In this document: piece after piece, positions 58,238 through 64,000 of the stretch
How the letters are laid out: every line of letters starts with the position of its first letter
How positions within the stretch are numbered: the first letter of the stretch is position 1
Assembly: GCA_003550325.1 (NCBI GenBank)
Contig: QKWP01000591.1
Span: 46,425-110,424 of the forward strand
DNA: 64,000 nucleotides
DNA from: Gigaspora rosea
Lineage: Eukaryota; Glomeromycota; Glomeromycetes; Diversisporales; Gigasporaceae
Direction: 5' to 3'
The notes under the pieces: model-generated
Database searches by the model: none
What the model was told of the DNA's origin: nothing
The model's input: only the letters and a program-made list of their open reading frames with translations
Position numbers and translations under genes: made by a program

Positions 58238-60919
58238 TTATACAGCAACTAAAAATCCACCGAGTGTCTGTGCATATGGCACTAACATCCATCGTGATAC
58301 AAAATAAAATAACATTCCAAAAACAATAGATATTGGTAATGCGGGTAGTGCTTTTCGGTAGATTGCAAGTAGAAAAATAGTGGCATTGAGACCCTTTGTT
58401 GATAAAAAGCCAATTACAAAGAAATTAATTAGTCAAGAAAAAAATCAAACAAAAGATATAACAAATACATGTCACAAATGGTACTTGTGAATTGGATGAT
58501 GTCAAAATTGATAATTTTATTAATCAATTTATGATGACCATCCTATAACCAGCCAATAAAATTTATTTATTTCTGCACCATCCGTGACAATATGTTTAAG
58601 AATACTTTACCGTTAAAACAGCAACTATACAAGCTATTGTTGTTATCCAATCAAACGTTGCTAATTATTTAGTGAGGAAATTAGAAATGAACTAAAGAGT
58701 CTAGATACATTGTAGTTGAAGATATATTAAATGTCACATACCAGCCTGCGCCACCAAGACACTATAAAATACAAAGTCACCCAATCCTAATTTCAACCCA
58801 TTTCTTTCATCTAAATATTTAAAATCGATTAGATATAGTTCGTGAAAAGATATACATTCAATAAATTTAAAATATGAGTATATACCTTCTTCCTCGTCGT
58901 CGGATAACTCATTATTTTCAGAAATATTCCCGTTAGTATGGAGTGAATTAGATGAATTATTAACTTCAGTGTTATTGTGAACTCCAACTTCAAGATTTCT
59001 ATTATAAATATTATGCCTTAAATTTTCAGATAAAGGTATATCTTCACCAGATGGAGTAGTAGCAGCAGATGTCTTTGTAGATACAGAATTTACTGATGAA
59101 ATAAATGATGAAGGCGAAGAATCTGTAAGGGCTTGAAGTGATGTAGATGATGTAGTAGGTTGAATTTGATTCGAAAGTTTAGGTGCGGCCATCAACCAAA
59201 CAGCATTTACTGATAAAAATTGATTAGAAAAAAAGTAACAATTAATTTACATAAAACATATTAATACAATCTTGCAGTCGAGATATTTCGGTTTTGACCA
59301 AACTAATTCTAAAACAATACATACCAGAATATAATAATGCGGGAATTTCACGTTGATTCTCCTTTGATGATTCAACGAGAATACGTAAAGGTCCAAATGG
59401 ACATAATACAGCAATTAGATCTTTTGATTATTAGAAATTCAAAATCAATTATATTATATAAAAAATTGAAATCATTTTATATTTAAAAATCATTGTTTGA
59501 TATATTACCCCAGATAGCCAACAGGCCTAACAAAATCCACGTAGTCCATGATGATAGCCCAGTTAGAGAAAATGCCTAAAAAAAAAAAAAAAACTATCAA
59601 TTATCGTTGTCATAAAAAGCTTATTTTAAATATTGCGTAAAGTAGCTACCATCAAACTCGACATAACTGTCAGATATGCTTGCTGTAGTAGTAGCGGACC
59701 TTTCCAAAAAACAGACACAAGACCCACTGCTGAGAAATTCCATAATGCAAATATGAGAGTAATATAATCTAATGGAATTGATAAAGTTGTTATAATATTC
59801 CTATGAAAAAAGTAATCAATAAGTTATTATGACAAATAAAAGGAAATACATTTTGCGTTTAAAAATCATACATACGATATAAGAATATATGACATAAACC
59901 CGAGAGGAAAAAGCACCACAAACATAAAGAATCCTACAAGGATCTGAACATGTAAGAGTTAATATATATATAGTTGATTCATAATATCGAAATACCCAAA
60001 AAAATTTAATATAACACACTTTTGTAAATCCATATTTAAATAGAAACACAATGACAACTGTAGCCACAATAATTTGTCCAATAAGAATTGCTGCTGCGTA
60101 AATAGAAGTTGATATTGGTGAAGAATCACTTGAATTGCCAGTAGCTCCTGAAGCCGCTGGGCTGCTACTTCTACAAAAAGCAGAATGGTAATTAATAGAT
60201 GCAATAAATTCTAAATCATATATAAACATATTTCTCGTCATCTCACCCAATAAAATAGGATGGTGCTTGGGATAATTTCACCCAGAGGACAGAAAGTACA
60301 ATACATAGAACTACAGGTTTGATAATTCTGTAGACTTGTTGCATATAGAATCTGAATTCATCGGCTTGAACAGGATCAATTGCTGGAGATGGGTCATTGG
60401 AATTAGGCTGTAGTTGATTAATGATAAAAATATATAAACTTAATAAATTCTTATTAGGAAAAAAAAAAAATAAAAATAAACAAATTGCATATGTAACTGT
60501 ATTTATTAGTGTTGTTGTAGTATTAGAAGTAAGTGTCGATCGTCGTTCTAAATTTCAAAGTATAGTTTAGTATAAAAATCAACGCAACTGGAAAATTAAA
60601 AAATTAAAATATACCAACGTTTAAGGTTAATGAGTTGAGCAACATTTCCTCTACTGTAAACTTTACTACTTGATCTTTTAACGGCTCGAGAATTTCTTTC
60701 ACTGTCGTTTTCCTCAGACTCCGTGCCTGAAGGCACACTTGCGCATACAGAAGCATGCCCCTTTTCCCAATGATCGCTCTGACAAGTCGCAGAACAGTAA
60801 CGAGGACCTGCTTGTCCACATGCTTCACATAAATATTGTGCAGGGCCTCCACAATTTGCACATACAGAATTCACCAAGACACCCTGCTCAGGATCAACCG
60901 ACGATTCTTGTGAGGTCAT
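58238..60919 (-). CDS. Presenilin-type aspartyl protease with N-terminal MYND-like zinc finger
   Basis: Twelve exons read downward: 60919-60619, 60547-60498, 60407-60247, 60170-60020, 59943-59876, 59800-59650, 59575-59509, 59420-59325, 59209-58886, 58810-58742, 58660-58611, 58393-58238. All join in frame, 547 residues. Presenilin is the catalytic subunit of gamma-secretase, cutting membrane proteins within the bilayer. The first exon has 'CANCGGPAQYLCEACG' and 'CSATCQSDHWEKGHASVC', a MYND-type finger. Then come 'YRIIKPVVLCIVLSVLW' (TM1), 'LDYITLIFALWNFSAVGL', 'GPLLLQQAYLTVMSS', 'AIWDLIAVLCPFGPLRILVE' (first Asp motif), a Ser/Thr/Asn-rich loop, 'LKLGLGDFVFYSVLV' (GLGD, second Asp) and 'RKALPALPISI' (PAL motif) near the end. 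The least certain junctions are those of exon 2. Confidence 0.9.
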
Positions 60920-62249
60920 TTTGACTTAATACCTCGAGATAACTTATATAGGAGTTTCTAGAAGAGTAAGGTGATGTTTGTTTAACATTTATCGAATATG
61001 CGTACATATTTTATTGTAAAATAGCGTAGATACAAGCAAAATTTAAAGTTGTATGATATACATATTCTATAATTAGCTGTATAATTAAATTAATTTCGTA
61101 TTCTTGTTATGAACCCGTTTCTTGATGATAACGATAAATACCATTTATGCCCTATAATAATTATGCTATGCAGGATTGTAATACAGGAATATGGAGGGGG
61201 AGCAGGATCACGTGATCACATGACATATGGATCTTCGACGAAGCAAAAAGCGAAAACCCTGAAAAATACAAAAAACGGAAGTCTAAACCTACATTGGGTG
61301 GGTTAATTAAAAATGTTGGAAAGGCAATTTTGCTTATATATAACTATGTAAAATTTAATTGATCCTAATCTAAGATGACCCTAACCCTAAAGTTAATTCG
61401 ATAAAATACTGAAACAGATATTATCGGCTCCGGTTTTAGACGTTTCCGAATATGTACAAATGTAGAATATATTAAATTAACCCTTTTTAGTAGACCCCTT
61501 TTTTTATCATACACTGATATAGACATTAATTTTGCCTCCACTTTTCCACTCTGTTTTTCTGCAGTTCCTATTGATCAATTATGCATATAATCATAATGTG
61601 CAGAAAAGTTACGAAGATTACATTTTGAATTACATGTAACAGTAACGGTAAAACTTAATTACGCATAACTGATAATTATGGTAATTTAAAAAAAAAAAAA
61701 AAAAAAAAGATAAAGTCAATTATGCATCTGCATGATAATGCATCCGTGTTCTAAACATAAGTTAAGCATATAATAAAACAATTTGAAGTCATTTCAATAG
61801 CGAATTTCTATAACAAAATTCATATTAGTTCAGCACAAAAGGGGTATAAGTTTCTAAGAAAAACCGTGCTTTACGTATAAAAATAGAATATTTAATTTTT
61901 TTGATTAATAATATCTGATTCCATTTGATTCAAAGGTTTAAAAGATCTATAAAGGCTGAAGAACGCGTTGGTAAAAATATATATGCATCTATTTTAAGGA
62001 AAATTGAGGATTTATTAGATCAATTATAAATTTCAATTTGCATAATAACGGTAATGTAAAGCTGCGCAAGAGGTAAGCGCAAGAGGCCAAGTACATCACG
62101 AGATTATCCGTAAATCACATTATCACATGTTACCTTTAACCAAAATCGCGAGATTTTGATCAGCTCTGTTCTGATAATCAGAATTGATAGCCAATCAAAC
62201 CGAATTTCCATCATGTTAATTTACCCGAATAAACCCGGTAATCTAATCG
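60920..62249. other. Divergent intergenic region between presenilin and DcpS
   Basis: Likely contains both promoters. It holds 'gaccctaaccctaaagtt' at about 61377, a poly-A run at 61688-61710 and a GC-richer patch near 61190-61220 ('gagggggagcaggatcacg'). No gene is seen. Confidence 0.4.
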
Positions 62250-62665
62250 ATGATGGGTGAAACGACGATAACTCAGACCCCGTCACTTGATGAATTGAGA
62301 GAATTCAAACTTACTAGAGTTCTCAACGAAGGTCAGATATATTAAAATACTGCTGGTCTTCATATTCCACCATATACTACCATATACTTACTATTTTCTC
62401 ATAAAATTAAAAAGATTCTCGCACAAAATCCACCACACTTCTTGGCACTATTCGCACTTCTCAAACTAACAAATCCAATCAAGCGATCCTTCTTTTTGAA
62501 AAACTTCCATTTGAAAGTTCTGAACACAAAATCTTATCAGCTCAAATCGATCAATTGACTTCATCGGAAAAAAATGATATCTACTATTGGTACAAGGGGA
62601 TATTTCATAAAGATAAGAAATGGCCAGATTTTAAAGCAACTTTGATTTGGCCTGCTACCGAAACG
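62250..62665 (+). CDS. DcpS-like scavenger decapping enzyme, N-terminal part only
   Basis: Two exons, 62250-62331 and 62415-62665, join in frame. DcpS hydrolyses the m7GpppN cap remnant after 3'-5' mRNA decay. 'LDELREFKLTRVLNEDSRTK' then 'TTLLGTIRT' and 'QAILLFEKLPF' match the N-terminal dimerisation domain. 'NDIYYWYKGIF' and 'FKATLIWPATET' match the segment before the cap-binding domain. A good donor (GTAGGT) follows at 62666. The C-terminal HIT domain is not found in the remaining 1.3 kb, which holds nested MITEs and a Sel1 relic. Either the next intron is long and the gene continues past the window, or the gene is truncated. Confidence 0.75.
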
Positions 62666-62729
62666 GTAGGTTCTAAATAATTTTGTTGGCTGAAATTGTT
62701 TTATATTTGTCGAAATATTTCGACATTTA

Positions 62730-63173
62730 CAGCTGTTCCCATAAATTCTGGGACAACTGATAAAAGCTTGGCTAGCATTAATTCAGCCAAATCAAATAAA
62801 CTTTTGATCTCGGTATATAAGCTTTTAATTTCGTGTATGATCGATATATAAAAAAGAAATTTTTGTATATATCGATGCATACCCGAAATCAAAAGCTTAC
62901 AGCTGTTTTCATAATTTCTGGACCACCTAAAAATTTTTTCGTTTCCCAGAAACTATTTCGCCGTGCTTGTAACTTCGATACGGAGACAGCGAAGTAGTTT
63001 CCGAAAAGGTAGGTGATTCTTAGAACAGGATCGAAGAGGTTTCGGGAAACGAAAAAACTTTTTAGGTGGTCCAGAAATTATGAAAACAGCTGTAACATCC
63101 GAGATCAAAAGTTTGACCGAATTAATGCCGGCCAAATTTTTTATTAGTTGTCCCAGAATTTATGAGAACAGCC
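62730..63173. mobile_element. Tc1-type MITE, outer element with nested insertions
   Basis: Left end 'cagctgttcccataaattct' after TA (62728-62729). The right end, about 63141-63173, carries 'agttgtcccagaatttatga' and a mutated terminus. The pairing stops at about 62818 and resumes at about 63098. The middle is taken up by an AT-rich hairpin (about 62818-62897, 'agcttttaatttcg' against 'cgaaatcaaaagct') and by the inner MITE. Confidence 0.75.
62900..63092. mobile_element. Tc1-type MITE, inner element
   Basis: Ends 'cagctgttttcataatttct' and 'agaaattatgaaaacagctg' with TA on both sides (62898-62899 and 63093-63094). Inner arms 'ttttttcgtttccc' and 'gggaaacgaaaaaa'. Same family as the outer element and as 42308-42516, showing nested insertion within one family. 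Confidence 0.9.
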
Positions 63174-63185
63174 GCAATATTTAGG

Positions 63186-63285
63186 CATGCCGAAATTCTA
63201 AAATAATGCCAAAGTTCTAAATAATGTCGAAATTCCAAATAATGTCGAAATTCCAAATAATGTCGAAATGTCTAAATTAAGAGTA
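63186..63285. repeat. Minisatellite of about 18-bp units
   Basis: Four to five copies of a unit like 'taatgtcgaaattccaaa', the first ones diverged ('gccgaaattct', 'gccaaagttct'). 'tgtcgaaat' also occurs at 62708-62722 and near the window end (63970), as part of short palindromes 'tcgaaatatttcga'. Confidence 0.75.
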
Positions 63286-63394
63286 AATACAGTACATATT
63301 TGTTTTGTAAATACGTGCTAAAGATTAAATGTCCTTCACTATGTTCCAGACAATTAAATTTGGCATTTTATTTAGTGTGGACTTTTTTTCCTTC

Positions 63395-63850
63395 TTTAAA
63401 AAATTGGATTCTAAACAACTTCGTACACTTGGTTACAATTATCAATATGGTATTGGTAATAAGACGAAAAGAAAGCTTTTGAATATTATATTGAAGCAGT
63501 TGGGTTAGATAATTCGGTTATGATGAGTGATATTAGTAATTGTTATCGTTATGGAATTGGAGTAGAAATAAAAATTTTCAGAAAGCATTTGTATACCGTA
63601 TAATCGCGAAATAAAACGCAGGGATGTAATTTTGAATCTCGCTCTAAATTATGCTGCCGAAATTCTCCTGCTCGCTATTTCGTGAATATAAAAGGTCGGC
63701 TGATTTGGATGATGCTATTGAAATCTTAAATATTGGCTTTCATTATGATACTGGGGTTGAGGTTGATCAAGATAATAATAAGCATTTGAATACTATAAAA
63801 AATCTGCTAATATGGGTGTTGAAGCAATAATGAGTAATTTCGCTTGATTT
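63395..63850 (+). pseudogene. Sel1-like repeat protein relic
   Basis: In shifting frames: 'LGYNYQYGIG' then 'KAFEYYIEAVGLDNSVMMSD' and 'ISNCYRYGIGVE'. Later comes a region around 63730-63830 with 'GFHYDTGVEVDQDN' followed, after a one-base shift, by 'FEYYKKSANMGVEAIMSN'. These are Sel1-type repeats (A..YY..A...G...A...L...Y..G.GV). Such proteins form very large families in Glomeromycotina. Frameshifts and stops show a decayed fragment. It lies after the DcpS exons and before the window end. Confidence 0.7.
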
Positions 63851-64000
63851 TATCAAAATGGTAATTATCATTAATTTAGACATTTAGTCATATAATGTAT
63901 ATTTAGTCATCTATTTAAATATTTTAGTCAAATTTAAGATTTTGACATTTCGACAAAAGATAATGTCATGTCGAAATATATTTCGACACGAAATTGTCTA

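Noticed and set aside
63186..63285. CRISPR-like array
   Set aside because: Units of about 18 bp are contiguous, diverged and lack spacers; it is a minisatellite.

Overview
The window looks like nuclear DNA of an early-diverging fungus, most likely an arbuscular mycorrhizal fungus close to Rhizophagus. The reasons are strong AT richness, short GT-AG introns (often 50-150 bp), genes with many exons, a Sel1-repeat relic, a presenilin gene (kept in early-diverging fungi, absent from most Dikarya), and a very high load of mixed transposons and palindromic MITEs. The genus is an inference; the rest is read from the sequence.

Layout. 0-8.1 kb: a near full-length but decayed non-LTR retrotransposon (minus strand) with a 19-bp target duplication, inserted in an older palindromic element. 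8.1-17.3 kb: foldback elements and MITEs, including a 2.3-kb palindrome with a 10-bp target duplication and two adjacent 9-bp-TSD MITEs. 17.5-20.3 kb: convergent gene pair, GDP-L-fucose synthase (+) and a METTL21-type methyltransferase (-). 20.4-26.5 kb: repeats, including a 687-bp hAT-type element. 26.8-34.5 kb: a small unknown gene and a 29-exon synaptojanin-type SAC plus 5-phosphatase gene. 34.9-39.6 kb: a decayed IS607-type element (serine recombinase plus TnpB/Fanzor) broken by nested transposons. 42.7-43.3 kb: an LYR-motif (LYRM5/ETFRF1-like) gene. 44.5-47 kb: a hAT MITE, a tRNA-derived SINE and a duplicated unknown gene relic. 47.3-50.8 kb: a complete pogo-type transposon whose transposase is interrupted by one hAT MITE. 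52.9-54.3 kb: homocysteine S-methyltransferase. 55.8-56.5 kb: unknown gene or relic. 58.2-60.9 kb: a presenilin gene with an N-terminal MYND-type zinc finger (-). 62.25 kb to the end: the first two exons of a DcpS-like scavenger decapping gene, followed by nested Tc1-type MITEs and a Sel1 relic.

The host genes do not form a pathway. They are single housekeeping genes (nucleotide-sugar synthesis, phosphoinositide turnover, mitochondrial ETF regulation, methionine metabolism, intramembrane proteolysis, mRNA cap scavenging) scattered as islands in transposon-dense DNA. The strongest unusual observation is the IS607/Fanzor relic, a eukaryotic copy of the bacterial TnpA-TnpB arrangement. Next are the MYND-presenilin architecture and a 9-nt microexon that encodes part of the SAC catalytic loop.
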